Source: Theristus sp. LFF4_11 (lineage: Eukaryota > Nematoda > Chromadorea > Monhysterida > Xyalidae). From it: a stretch of 64,000 bases of DNA. Below the pieces are notes generated by a model. It was not told the DNA's origin. It did no database searches and saw only the letters and a program-made list of their open reading frames with translations. The stretch is from positions 1 to 64,000 of the forward strand of contig JASANC010002978.1 of assembly GCA_030248135.1 (NCBI GenBank). Reading direction: 5' to 3'. The translations under genes and the position numbers were made by a program. This document shows positions 46,837 through 59,183 of the stretch, piece after piece. The first letter of the stretch is position 1. Every line of letters begins with the position of its first letter.

Positions 46837-47872
46837 TTATCTAAAAATGCGGGAGACGCATATAAAAGGAGGAATATGGCCTTGTGTAAGCAGTGAAAGA
46901 CTTGGCTCGACAACGCTTTTCAAGTCTCTGATGTGGTACACACGGATACAAGTACATAAGAGTCATATTTTTGCGCCTTTTTTTATGATTTCGGTTGCGC
47001 ATGGCAACCCTCGTACTTTGTATTATTGTAGACAAATGACCTTTCACATTTGCGGATTTCGGGCATTTAGCGACCACTAAAACTACTAAAATAACAATCA
47101 GACTTTAGCTCGCTGACACTGGTTTGTCCAGGACAAATTGTATCGCAGAAGCATTGCGGAACGCAAGGTCTCCTGTGGCAAACGCAATGACTCACGGGAC
47201 AGACGGTTTATCCTGCCACACTAGTTGAAGGTGACACCGGTAAAAAAGGTGAAAATCAACGGAGACAACTCCTTTTTGTCACTGGTGCTGGTGTGTACAC
47301 AGCGGTGCGTACGTTAACAACAACGAAAAAGCTACATGCAACAATGTTTTGCAATCTCTGATTGTTCTGTTTTTGCACAGAATTTACAGAATTTCGCACA
47401 TGGCGTGATTTTAGATTAAATCGAAGAGGACAATTAAAAAATAACTTCAAAGTTTTACGCTTTTCAGCAAAACGAAAACGAAAACGAAAACTTTCGGATT
47501 CGCTGCCCTCCGGGGATATAGCGACCGCAGGCCACCGAAACCGAAATCGGGCTAAGATCACTGGTGCCCCCAGGACAGAGCGGGGCTTATAGGCTGTCCC
47601 CCTCACGTGCCGAGGGTATTGGTTCCACGGGATGGTGAGCCGTCCATTCCCCAATCCCACCGGAGTTTGGTACCTTCGGGTTTCCGGAATCGGTGGGGGG
47701 GGGGCGTGCTTAAAAAAAACAAACAAACGCGGCGCAAAAATATGACCCTTATGTACTTGTATCCGTGTGTACCACATCAGAGACTTGAAAAGCGTTGTCG
47801 AGCCAAGTCTTTCACTGCTTACACAAGGCCATATTCCTCCTTTTATATGCGTCTCCCGCATTTTTAGATAAT
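46837..47872. mobile_element. foldback element with ~140-bp near-identical arms
   Basis: The outer ~140 bp (from ATCTAAAAATGCGGGAGACG inward to ATATTTTTGCGCC) recur inverted with about one mismatch at the other end. Each arm carries GCATATAAAAGGAGG, which looks like a TATA box. A related copy lies at 53735-54060. The open frames in the arms are mirror images and I do not take them as genes. Confidence 0.7.
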
Positions 47873-47949
47873 ATTCTTACTTTTACATAAGCCCCGAAGG
47901 TCGGACCAAAATCACAATTCGTTGGTCACACATTCTTCTAAACCCCGGA

Positions 47950-49945
47950 CAACTCAGGTTTTTCATTTTTCGTTTTTTAGGCCGATTCCCCAAAATCGTC
48001 ACGATTCAGTACCTAGAATCGCTCACAAAAGAAAAACTGACCCAAAAGCCGTGATCGGCGTAATGAATTACCATGGAAAACACAGTTTTCTTGTTTTTCA
48101 TTTCTGGACCGGTTTCGCTAAATTCCACGGCCGATTCGCCATAAATCGTCCCGATTCAGTATCTAGAGTTGCTCATACAAGAAAACTAACCCAAAATCCG
48201 TGATCAGCACGAATTACCCTGGAAAAACCGTTTTCTCGTTTTTCATTTCTGGAACGATTTCGCCAACTTCCACGGCCGATTCGCCCGAAATCGTCACGAT
48301 TCAGTATCTAAAGTTGCTCACATAAAAAAACTAACCCAAAATCCGTGATCAGTGCATTGAATTACCCTGGAAAACAGCCTTTTCTTGTTTTTCGTTTCTG
48401 GACCGATTTCGCCAAATTCTACGGCCGATTCCCCAAAATCGTAACGATTCAGTACCTAGAATCGCTCACAAAAGAAAAACTGACCCAAAAGCCGTGATCG
48501 GCGTAATGAATTACCATGGAAAACACCGTTTTCTTGTTTTTCATTTCTGCACCGGTTTCGCTAAATTCAACGGCCGATTCGCCATAAATCGTCACGATTC
48601 AGTATCTAGAGTTGCTCATGCAAGAAAACTAACCCAAAATCCGTGATCAGCACATTGAATTACCCTGGAAAAACCGTTTTCTCGTTTTTCATTTCTAGAT
48701 CGATTTCGCCAATTTCCACGGCCGATTCGCCCGAAATCGTCACGATTTAGTATCTAGAGTTGCTCACGTAAGAAAACTAATCCAAAATTCGTGATCAGCG
48801 GATTGAATTACCCTGGAAAACACCCTTTTCTTGTTTTTCGTTCCTGGACCAATTTCGCCAACTTCCACGGCCGATTCGCCCGAAATCGTCACGATTCAGG
48901 TTCTAAAGTTGCTCACATAAAAAAACTAACCCAAAATCCGTGATCAGTGCATTGAATTACCCTGGAAAACAGCCTTTTCTTGTTTTTCGTTTCTGGACCG
49001 ATTTCACCAAATTCCACGGCCGATTCGCCCGAAATCGTCACGATTCAGCGTCTAGAGTTGCTCACGTAAGAAAACTAACTCAAAATTCGTGATCAGCGCA
49101 TTGAATTACCCTGGAAAACACCCTTTTCTTGTTTTTGGTTCCTGGACCTATTTCGCCAATTTCCACGGCCGATTCGCCCGAAATCGTCACGATTCAACGT
49201 CTAGAATTGCTCACGTAAGAAAACTAACCCAAAATTCGTGATCAGCGCATTGAATTACCCTGGAAAACAGCCTTTTCTTGTTTTTTGTTTCTGGACCGAT
49301 TTCGCCAACTTCCACGGCCGATTCGCCCGAAATCGTCACGATTCAGCATCTAGAGTTGCTCACGTAAGAAAACTAATCTAAAATTCGTGATCAGCGCATT
49401 GAATTGCCCTGGAAAACACCCTTTTCTTGTTTTTCGTTCCTAAACCGATTTCGCCAATTTCCACGGCCGATTCGCCCGAAATCGTCACGATTCAGCATCT
49501 AGAGTTGCTCACGTAAGAAAACTAACCCAAAATCCGTGATCAGCGCATTGAATACCCTGGAAAACACCTTTTTCTTGTTTTTCGTTTCTGGACCGATTTC
49601 GCCAATTCCGGGTGGAATCGTAGTCAGATCTAAGGGAACCGCCCTGGAAAACACCATTTTCTTGTTTTTCGTTTCTAGACCGATTTCGCCAATTTCCACG
49701 GCCGATTCGCCCGTAATCGTCACGATTCAGCATCTAAAGTTGCTCACGTAAGAAAACTAACCCAAAATCCGTGATCAGCGCATTGAATTACCCTGGAAAA
49801 CACCCTTTTCTTGTTTTTCGTTTCTAGACCGATTTCGTCAATTTCCACGGCCGATTCGCTCGAAATCGTCACGATTCAGCTTCTAAAGTTGCTCACGTAA
49901 GAAAACTAACCCAAAATCCGTGATCAGCGCATTGAATTCCTACGG
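47950..49945. repeat. ~148-bp satellite, about 13 units
   Basis: Tandem units with the core CGGCCGATTCGCCCGAAATC, then CACGATTCAG, CTAGAGTTGCTCAC and TGAATTACCCTGGAAAAC. Core positions are spaced 145-150 bp (about 48001, 48151, 48296, 48442, 48592, 48741, 48891, 49041, 49190, 49338, 49488, 49727, 49876). One unit near 49600 is rearranged. Early units show a three-unit (441-bp) higher-order pattern. Confidence 0.9.
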
Positions 49946-49969
49946 ACTAGACCTTTTTCCTATTATTTT

Positions 49970-50512
49970 TCGCAGCTCAGACAAAATTTGTAAGAGTGAA
50001 AAGCTGATACCCAGTCGAAATGCTACGAACTGTAAAAAATGCACAATTTTAACGAAAAAAATGCCCTGGCAAAATTTTTTTTACAATCTACGGATGAAAT
50101 TACCCCAGGAAACATTTTTGTTCGACTGTGAAAGTGTCGCAGGTAAAAATTGAAAGGGCGCACACTTAAAACCAGGTGAAACCCCTGCGAACTTTTAAAA
50201 ATGCCCAATTTTTTACCCAAAACAAGGTCTGGGTAAAAAATTAATCTAATTTTCAAAATCTCCGGATGGACTTACCCCAGGAAACATTTTTGTTCGACTG
50301 TGAAAGTGTCGCAGGTAAAAATTGAAAGGGCGCACACTTAAAACCAGGTGAAAACCCTGCGAACTTTTAAAAATGCCCAATTTTTACCCAAAAACAGGGT
50401 CTGGGTAAAAAATTAACCCAATTTTCAAAATCTCCGTATGGAATTACCCCAGGAAACATTTTTGTTCGACTGTGAAAGTGTCGCAGGTAAAAACTGAAAG
50501 GGCGCACACATG
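49970..50512. repeat. ~171-bp tandem repeat, about 3 units
   Basis: Units share CCCCAGGAAACATTTTTGTT and GAAAGTGTCGCAGGTAAAAA, at about 50103, 50273 and 50446. The first unit is diverged. It directly follows the 148-bp satellite but has unrelated sequence. Confidence 0.85.
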
Positions 50513-53017
50513 TTGATTACATACCAGAAAAAAAAAAATAGAAAGAGAAAGAAGTAACACGATTTTCAGAATAGGTTTTTCGTGTCCAGAGCGTATGAAA
50601 AATCGTCCGATGAAAATTTTTTCGCGGCTCCAAGCACAACTTTGGGTGTTCGTTTCGTGTGCACAGAACCAAGTTTGTGGCTTATACTATGCTCGCTGCA
50701 GGGCAGCGAGAAAGTTTGAAAAACGCGCGCGAGGGGAAAACGGCTCATATAATGCGTGATGCGCTGTCCGCTCGCTGACGCTCGCTCGCGCATCCGCATG
50801 ATAATGTATTGAGACTGAGTTTAAGAACTAACTGTAAAATGCGCAGAAGAAACCGAAATAGACGCCTAATTGAAAATGTCTTTTATGGCTTGTTTATGAT
50901 GAAATGCTTGCAACCAGACGCTCACGAACAAAATGGATTGAAATGGCATTCGTGCTTGCGTAACTGTGGGGTATGTACCTCCACATGCCCGCCCGGTTTA
51001 CTTTGACAACAAATTGCATTCAACAGCAAGTCGCTCGCATACAATTTTTCTTGTTTTTTACTGAGTACATGTTTACTCTATTCCAAGTTTTTGAAAGCTG
51101 AATAAACCGCCAGTGTTATGTTTTCAACGACGACCAGCAGTTTTTTTTTGAAAAGAGTATAAAACTAAAAACACGCCCGCCCTTTGAAAACATAGAGGAC
51201 ATACATATGTATGCACCAGAAAATGGTGGCTACTTGAATAAAACTGTTGAAAAACGGAAGATGCGGTTTGCTCGATGTTTGTGTTCTGCATTCGCATTGC
51301 TCGGAGAGCGTGAAAATCTTCCTGCGCGACTTCAGTGGCGGCAAAAAATACAAACCAAAATGCTGGACGGCTGTCCGTTGAAGACCAATAATTTTTGCCA
51401 ATAGTGTGCGCTCGTTCAGCTAGGCGCAGCCCATATAGCTTACACTGTGCACGTGTGTTTGTTTGAGCACAAAAACGTTCCCGCTTGGCGGTCCAACCAA
51501 CCAACACTTGCACATGTGTGTCTCGGTTCTTCCGTTTTTTTTGGTCATCACCAACGCGCGTGCACTTAGCTCCGAGGCTTGCTTGCATTCATTGACTAAA
51601 ATGTCAGTTCTAGCTCTCGTTCACATACTTTTTCTCTCGCAATGAGCGTACACACGCAGATAGTTTCTGTGCATTATTCCGCTAGTATTTTGTCGATGCA
51701 ACTTATGGAAGCACATGCACGTGCGCATATAGAAAACCTATTAGACTGGGATACTTATACGCTGCATTGTTCAATGTTTGCGGTTTCGCTCGCTACGCAA
51801 CACAAAACAGCTGATCAAATGCAGTCCAGCAAAAAATGCAGATAACTAAAGCATAAAAACAAGCCCAAATGCTCGCAGTGTTGGTAAAAACCTGATTCAC
51901 TTGAAACATTCAGCTGCTCTTGGCATGTTCAAGCTGAACTGAGGGCAAAACTGCATTTGCGCTGAAAGTGAACTCTGAAGTGATCAATGAGCAGTGTCAC
52001 AGACAGCCTGCTCGTGCTCACCACGATTATTATCAAACGTTGCTGAATGCAATCATACATTCTGCTACTGCACCTCAGCTATCTGCCAGCACACGCGCAG
52101 TGTCCATGAAACAGCAGCCCCATGTATACAATTCGTCCATTGATTTTTTTTAGAATGCTTCTAGTACAGGTGGCAATTGAAATACCATTGAAATTTCATA
52201 CACGAGCAAGGTCTATACATGCGATGCACATACATTGTAGTTATAGAGCTTTAGTGTTGTTCGAAACCAAGGGCACACTTCTTGTGTTCACTGTGCGCTC
52301 CCTAATTTTGTTTATCCGCTTCGTGATAAATGCGCCATATAGAAAAATTCACTTCAGAACAAGAGCAGGAAAATTGAGTGGACGCGCGCCGTTGCTCATT
52401 TTACCGCAACTTTTATTTTTCGCGCCTGCAGAACAAACGGCGCATTGGACGCTGCTGCGAAACGGAAGTGCACAGACAGTTGCAGAGACAGAGGTGCACA
52501 CTGCAACGCTGCCACTCGCTCTCTCATTTTTGCAGTCCCGTTCGTCTGATGACCGACGACGACAGAAACTGAGTGTTTTTTTCTTTCTGGTATGCCTATT
52601 AAATTATGTGCTGCATCCATGGCCGCTTGCAACGATATGCACACTGTGATACGCGCAGTTTGTCACTTTTTTTTCTGACTGAACCCGCCTTGCCGCGTAT
52701 TGTCACGCGACGTGCTTGCAGAATTTATATCTGCGGAAAATGTTATTCTCGAAACTCCTGGTGTTTTTTTTTGGTTTTTCAGTTTAATTGAATTTTACCA
52801 AACTAATGCAATTGATTAGTGCATCAAATTGACGGCTAGCGTCCTAAATAAGCGAATGACTCGACGAAAATGGCATCGAAAGGCAAAAAACAGGCAACCG
52901 TCGGTTTTACTGCTCAATTCATGCTGCAAATAGCTAGAAATTCATAAAATACATAGCTGCCAGCTACCGTCGCAACTTGCACGACTTGAAAACCAACACT
53001 TGCAACGCAGAAACAGC
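50513..53017. other. intron-like stretch before exon C
   Basis: Starts with a purine-rich tract (50524-50553). Short open frames exist (50836-50974 reads LIENVFYGLFMMK before a GTATGT site but ends in phase 0) without further support. The upstream part would include the promoter of the exon at 53018. Confidence 0.35.
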
Positions 53018-53400
53018 ATGCAAAAGTTGCCAAGCAGCTTGATCAGTCTGAACAAGCCGCAGGTGAACCTGATTACTGATGATAACATTCGTTCAACCTC
53101 CGATTACATGAAGAGTGTTGCGACGAAAGCGACAAAACAGTCGCAGCTGCCACTGCAAGAGCACCGTCTCAGCTCACAACACCAACTGCGTCTGATAAAC
53201 TCACTGAGCGCTGCGCACTCGTTTGAGTCCGAGGACTCCGAGATCGAGATCATGACGAGCGTCACGACGCCCGAGCACGAGCAGCCAACGAACGAGCACG
53301 AGCACGCAGCCTCGTCGGCAATGTTCCTGCGAGTGCCGCAGATTTTTCTCAATCGTCGACGCCACTCGGACGTCGCACCACCGACACGGCGCAGGGCCAG
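53018..53400 (+). CDS. candidate alternative first exon C of PDE4-like gene
   Basis: ATG at 53018 opens 127 codons (MQKLPSSLISLNKPQ), with an acidic Ser-rich middle (SFESEDSEIEIM), EHEQPTNEHEHA, and a basic end (FLNRRRHSDVAPPTRRRA). It ends in phase 2 (AG|GTAAAG), matching the common exon at 58916. The RRRHSD motif could be a PKA-type phosphorylation site (inference). The frame is clean and GC-rich against AT-rich flanks. Confidence 0.62.
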
Positions 53401-55794
53401 GTAAAGCGTTAGAGGCGCTGCGAAACACCGTAGAGGCGTAGTGTACGCTAAATGCCACAAAAGTGCTCCAAACAAGCTGCCCACCGTTGGACAGTTCTTG
53501 TTCGCCATATGCTATGCGGCTTGCACCCGAGTTTGTCTGAGCGACGCTTCGCGGCAATCAGCCACATCACCAACAACGTCAACAACAACTGTCTAAACGG
53601 CTACATTTTTTATACACTACATGTTATCCTATTCAAATAGAAAACAAAAACAGACTAAAGTCCAAGAAAACTTGTAATCAGTCTGCCAACATCAAGGAAT
53701 CTGCAAGCGAAGGAATAGGTCACGAGGCTTATCAAAATTTATTTAAAATGCGGAAGACGCATATAAAAGGTAGAATATGGATTTTTGTGTAAGCAGTGAG
53801 AAACTTGGTTTCTGATGTGGCACACGGATACAGCTACATCAGAGTTTTATTTTTGCGCGCGTTTGCTTTGCTGGAAAATGTAAGAAGTCGTTAAAGTATT
53901 TTTCAATTGTCCTCTTCAGTTTTGTGTGAAATCACAACATGTGACAATTTCTGCATTCTGTGCAGAAACAAAAAATCAGAGACTGAAAAACGATGCTGCA
54001 TGTAGCTTTATCGTTGCTAACGTACGCACAGCTATTCACTGTCTGTGCTGTCTTTTGTTAAGTTTCACCCTCAAATTTTCCTTAGTTAAAACCTAGAAAG
54101 GTTGGATTTTTACACCAAGAAGTATCGGAATTGATTCCCCACGGAAGAAGACACATTCTTAGTTTTAAAGCTGTTTTTCAAATCTTTTTGCTGATATGAA
54201 ACTGTCAATGTCATGGTCGAAACCATGTATATTCATACGATCAACTGAAAAAATAGTTAAATTTTGCATTTTGCATTGTTTTTTTTTAAATAAAAGTCAA
54301 AATCAAACTTTCCATTGTCTTTTCCCTTTAGAACATCACCATAAAAAATTTCTCGTGCGCACATCTACCTGAGTGCAAAAGAAAAAATCTCAGTTGCTCA
54401 CAAAGCGAAGCACGGTTAGTTTGGAATTTTAGCGCGAACGAAAAATGATCCATATTATGCCGGCAAATTATCTGTCAAACAGCAAATTGCCGCGTTCTCC
54501 GTTGCACGCACAGAAGTGTTGCGTCAGATCGTTTTCCACTACAATCGTAAAAAATGTTCTTTTTTGACCGTAGACTCGTGCACAAAATACAAATGTGCCA
54601 ACTGTGCCAAAGGTGACAACCGTTTTTATCGAAAACAATAATGAAAGTGGGAACCACATTTCCCGTGTCTATCATCCATGTGTGTGTCCAAGTCCCTGTA
54701 CCCAATCCGCTGTTTGTTGATTTTCTAATTGTTTTTTTTTATATTTTTTGCTCTAAAATTTGAAGAATTGAAACCAAGGTTTTACGGTAGTGGTTGATAT
54801 TTGACTATATAAACTGTTGACGACGTAACCCGTTATCATTTATTCAGTCACTGCCAGCCTTCGACCACTCAACAGTTTAAAAAATAAGTCGGAATTTTCA
54901 GAAAATATTGTTGTTGTATGGCTGACGTGTTACACGTGCGTAACGTAAAAACGGTGTCGTCAGTCCGTCTGTCTATAGTCTGTTGTATCAAGGGCTTTTT
55001 ATACATAAATGGATGTAAACACCCAAAAACTTTACATGACTTTTTGGATTTACGTGTCAAAAGGCACCTAAAACTTGTTGAGGAAAAATTTGTTTTCACA
55101 GCCGTAAAATTTCTTCTCTCCACAAAGAAGCTACAATTCTCCGTATTTTTATTTAACTCGAGAATCAAAGTCAACTTCTGAGCCCGTTATGTAACGAGAT
55201 TACATTTTCCCATTTATAGGCACAAGTAATCGTCATTTCGCAGGTGTTCAATGGCCGTTGACAACGGTTTTGAAAGTTTTATTGTCACACGCCGAAATTT
55301 CTTGCCAGACCCCTAAACTATTTAGTTTATGTATCAAAAACCTTAAAAGGTTTTGAACTGCACTGAATCGTTCAACTACATTTTTGTATATTTGTTTATT
55401 TTCAACTTCACTCGGCATAAAGTGCACAATAAGCATGTTTCCTACAACGATCTAAGTGATTTTGTGCCAAAACATGTGCATAGATTCACTACGTGGATGA
55501 GTTTTGGCGTGCATACAGTCGCCAGGTGTTTTTTTCTTCAAAGTAAAAGTTTTACACTGCCTAACTGCTGATTGGAATCTTTATCAGTGACGATCAATGG
55601 TATTCTTTTTGTTTCCGTTGTTCACACATGGCATTAAAATTTGTTGACTCATTCTTTTCAATGAGACAATCAACCATACCATTAATTGGCCTAGTTGCCC
55701 ATTTTTAGTTTTTTTTCTCTCAACAAACAGCACAACACTGTCAAGTCAATTATTTCAATCCACAAGCGATTCAAACTGCAAAGTAAGAATTACC
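53401..55794. other. intronic stretch with repeat copy
   Basis: Contains a diverged copy of the foldback-element arm (53735-54060). The rest is AT-rich, with no supported exon. Confidence 0.4.
53735..54060. repeat. solo arm of the 46837-47872 element
   Basis: Shares GCGGAAGACGCATATAAAAG, TGTGTAAGCAGTGA and, further in, the GCATGTAGCTTTATCGTTG segment with the right part of the foldback element, in reverse-complement register. It is more diverged than the two arms are from each other. Confidence 0.6.
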
Positions 55795-55968
55795 ATGGTT
55801 GCTGTTGCCAGTTGCGAACAAGTGGACGATCCGTATAATTGGATAGATGCAATATTAGACAACGTATACACATGTACGTCGGAGCACTTACAGAACAATA
55901 ATCGTTGCTACGAGCGGCACAAACGAGCAACATATCCTTTCTTACCCACCACCTCTTGGCGCTGCCGG
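55795..55968 (+). CDS. short first exon (58 aa), PDE4 isoform or separate small gene
   Basis: ATG at 55795 (TTACCATGG) encodes MVAVASCEQVDDPYNWIDAI and on to LPTTSWRC, ending with two bases before a strong GTAAGT donor (phase 2). Two partners fit: the PDE4 common exon at 58916, or a nearby exon at 56031-56206 across a 62-nt intron, then one from 56279 across a 72-nt intron. The short introns favour the second reading. The product of that reading is basic and unrecognised (MKYSKLDVEHNKIKRNQR). Confidence 0.5.
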
Positions 55969-56030
55969 TAAGTTATATTTTCAGCGTTTGCGTATGCTCA
56001 CAACCACACTAGCTTTACAAATTTTTCTCA

Positions 56031-56206
56031 GAATTAACATCAGGCACCACTCTAATACACTGATAAACCAGCAACAGTGTGTTCTTGCGATTGCACACAA
56101 AAACATCTTCATGAGTGCAGAAATGAAATATTCAAAACTCGACGTCGAGCACAACAAAATCAAGCGCAATCAACGCCCGCGAATTGAATTCGTTATGATG
56201 AAATTA
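56031..56206 (+). CDS. possible second exon of the 55795 gene
   Basis: Bounded by TTTTTCTCAG and GTATGT. In the frame set by the 55795 exon it stays open (INIRHHSNTL, AIAHKNIFMSAEMKYSKLD). The next acceptor (CATTGCAG at 56278) also keeps the frame open as FRRANRQTAQHEQPSYF, running into a GGCCCGGTC-rich repeat before a stop near 56412. No family recognised. Confidence 0.4.
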
Positions 56207-56375
56207 AGTATGTGAAATCTGAGGTCTTAGCCGACTGAGAGATTTGTTAAAAATTGCACAAGTAAACAGGTTACATTGCAGTTTTCAGACGCGCCAATAG
56301 ACAGACAGCACAACACGAGCAGCCATCGTATTTCACATTCACAGCACTCCAGCACTCAAAAACGGCATCAGGTCA

Positions 56376-56880
56376 AACCAGGCCCGGTCGGAGCAGGCCC
56401 ATGCAAAACTAGGCCCGGTCAAACCAGGCCCGGTCGAAGCAGCCCCGTACCGTCATACTTCAGAAACGGTGGTCGGAGCAGGCCCACATAAAAAATCTAA
56501 TGGATTTTCATGTAAAACATAAAGATTTAATGCATAATCTTTAAAAATAGTGTTGCTTGTTTTGTGCTGCGGCTTTTGAACTGTTTATTGTTCAAAACCT
56601 AAACCAAGCTGTTCAAACAAACTCACATCAGAAACTTGAGTTGTTAGAAAAGCGTTATTATCGTGGCGGTGGCTTCACATTGTGGTGTGTTTGGATTTGT
56701 CTGAAATTAAAAAAAGCAAGCACATTGTTTGGTAAATACCACAACAAGCCCCCAACAAGTATCAATTGATTTGTGTTCAATTTTCCGGTGTTTCTCGAAG
56801 TTGGGACTGCTGGACCGGGATTGCTCCGACCGCTGATGAAATTTGGCAGGCCTGCTCCGACCGGGACTGGGTTGACTGTC
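56376..56880. repeat. GGCCCGGTC-rich clusters in opposite orientation
   Basis: Tandem-like CAGGCCCGGTC units at 56376-56485 and the inverse (GCTCCGACCGGGA-type) at 56805-56875 flank about 320 bp. Similar GGCCGGAATT units occur at 21245-21315. It looks like a foldback element or a simple-repeat family. Confidence 0.45.
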
Positions 56881-57792
56881 TGCCCTCAAAAACAGAATTC
56901 AACTGTTTGTTAGCATAAGAAAACAGCGTTAACGAATGTATGCTAACGACTAAGCTGCGCGCAACAAAAACACGGCGCATATGATGTTGGATACACAGAA
57001 GCTCTACATACATACATGTATGTAAAGCTCGACCGAAGAACTTTCGATCGATAGACGTTCATTGAATTGTGCGCAAAGCACACACAGACTACGTCCCTGT
57101 CTGCGCAACACATGTCCAGCAAACTAAGCTGTTTCTTTCTCATATAACGCATATCCAGCTCTTGCGTGCTTCAGACTGCCTCCATTGGACCATAAAACAC
57201 TTCAAAGTTTTTTCAAAATTTCATAAAGTTCCGCTCCGAGCGCTATAAAGTGTCTCTCAAAACAAGCGTTGCAGCCTTTAATACAAGCGTTTAGTCGACA
57301 ATCAACGAACGGAAAGTCTTACTAAAAGAATAAGTAATGAAAACGACCTAAGAACAATTGAACTAGGGTTGCGTGACTGCCGAGTGTTTCGTTTTTCATG
57401 TATGTGCATTAGCCGTTTACATTTACGTCAACTGCTGAGTATTTTCTTTTCAATATTTCGCGCCGCTTGCAGCTTCAGTTTCCTTTTGTGCTCAATAAAT
57501 TGCTTGAATTGTTTAACCAAGACACAGAACGCACTGCGTGCGATATCCGAACAGAACGGTTGCTTTCGGAATTGTTTTTGTGCGAAGAAGCATCCATTTT
57601 TAAACATAGTCAGACCTTAAAACGTTTTAATTCAATCTGTTTCTCTTTTTTTACTTGATTTATGTGTATGGGCAAGACGCGCGTATCCAACGTGACACAG
57701 GTTCATTCAAGCCAATTCAATTAAAAACACAATAAATTGGCGAACTGTTCCAGTGGTCGCACAGCAAATAGTGAATACTGTAGAAGTGTTCA

Positions 57793-57893
57793 ATGTATCC
57801 GAGCAAGCGATTGCGCTCAATCACCGAAGGCACCAGTGGACAGCTTGTGGATTTCGGTTGGACTTATCCACCGATTAGTGAGGTTATAGCACG
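57793..57893 (+). CDS. candidate alternative first exon D of PDE4-like gene
   Basis: ATG at 57793 encodes 33 residues (MYPSKRLRSITEGTSGQLVD, then FGWTYPPISEVIA) and ends in phase 2 (CG|GTACGT). It is the candidate first exon closest to the common exon at 58916, about 1 kb away. Short, unique N-termini of this size are typical of PDE4 isoforms. The intron carries a 371-bp MITE (58135-58505). Confidence 0.6.
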
Positions 57894-58134
57894 GTACGTC
57901 ACAGTCGGCAACGATATCTGCATAACCATGCTGCAATTCTCTCTTTGGGCATCAAATTCGTCAGCAAAAGGCCACATGTACAAGTAGCAAGTCTATGTGG
58001 ATAGAATTGGGGGCACGTCATATAGCAAAACCTGATTACACACCTGATTAGGGTGATTACTGTATTCCTTCTGGTCACAAAATTTTGTAACCCTCTCATG
58101 ATTGTTGATGACGGATGAGAAAGGCAGATAAATA

Positions 58135-58505
58135 CCAGGTGATCTGAAAAAAACGTCAATGGGGAAAACGGCGGGTATTCAGACATGAAACAACCTCTTG
58201 AGCTGAAACTTACAACCGTTAAAGAACTGTAGTTGCCATTTGTTGTGTTAAAATTTTAGCTGAAACGGTCAATTTTTGTCACGGCGTAACAGACAATTAA
58301 AATCTTCGATTTCGCGCGTGTGACGGGCGTGCAACAGCAACATCAGCTAAATGTGCAAAAGTGTGCTGGAGTGTGTGAAAACTCACTCGTTTGGCTGTAA
58401 GCACTCTCGCAACTATGTTTCTTCATGACTGTATGTTTCCGCTCCAGAGATTGCTTCAGTTCTGAATACCAGCCGTTTCCCTATTGACGTTTTTTGATAA
58501 CCCTG
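58135..58505. mobile_element. 371-bp Tc1/mariner-type MITE
   Basis: Ends CCAGGTGATCTGAAAAAAAC and (inverse) CAGGGTTATCAAAAAACGTC extend inward about 45 bp, including CGTCAATGGGGAAAACGG and CCGTTTCCCTATTGACG. TA flanks both sides. It lies in the intron between the 57793 and 58916 exons. Confidence 0.7.
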
Positions 58506-58915
58506 TATAAGAAAAATCTAGCTAGAAGTGAGTGTCCTTGACGATCCAGAGTTGTGGGTGCGGAAAAATTGGCTCAAAACCAGATACGGTCTCAACTGCA
58601 CTCCGTGCTCACAAAATGTAGCATTCGACTGTTCAACAGTATTACTGCGGCCGAACACCAACTCTCAGAATCATAAACTTTTTGCATGAGCTTCAGAATG
58701 CACAAAAACCAGTTTCTACTTAAAACTAAGCGAACTTTTGCGCAACAACTTCTTTTGAAGGACACTTCGACCACACCTTTTTTCCGGAAAAACGACAGTC
58801 AAAACCGGAAGGAACGGGAGAATCACTGTAAAACGGAACATGATACATTGCTGAGGAAAAAAACGTTTGCCTCATGACTTGAATGCACTGCAAAACGCAC
58901 GTTCAATTATTTCAG

Positions 58916-59183
58916 CTTTGATGTCCATGAAACGTCCTCGTCCACTGGCGGTGGGGCGGCAGCGGCAAGTGGTGCGACTGCGTCTTCTGGAGGCACCAAT
59001 CTGCTGCTGCCGCACTCACATTCCACGCACCACCACGGCAGCAGCGTCGGTCACGTCGCTACCCGCAGAGAGTCGTTCCTGTACCGCCCCGACGACGATC
59101 AAGCCTCGATGCCACGATGCATGTCGCGTGGCAGCTCGGTCGCATCGAACGCTGCTGACGCAACGGCCGCATCTGGCGGGTTC
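58916..59183 (+). CDS. PDE4: common exon of cAMP phosphodiesterase (PDE4/dunce type), UCR1 start
   Basis: PDE4 enzymes hydrolyse cAMP and are controlled by upstream conserved regions and PKA. The exon follows TTATTTCAG and enters in phase 2, giving FDVHET, as human PDE4 isoforms enter at the FDV exon. After a Gly/Ser/His-rich linker comes RRESFLYRPDDDQ, the conserved PKA site at the start of UCR1, then SRGSSVASNAA. It ends at TTC before GTGAAT in phase 0. The continuation of UCR1, UCR2 and the HD catalytic domain are not in the window and should lie to the right. Confidence 0.88.

Noticed and set aside
46847..47867. Mirror-image open frames beginning MRETHIKGGIWP on both strands
   Set aside because: They are the two arms of an inverted repeat read in opposite directions; no domain and no splice logic.
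47922..49751. Open frames across the 148-bp satellite
   Set aside because: They arise from the repeat period and recur with each unit; not genes.
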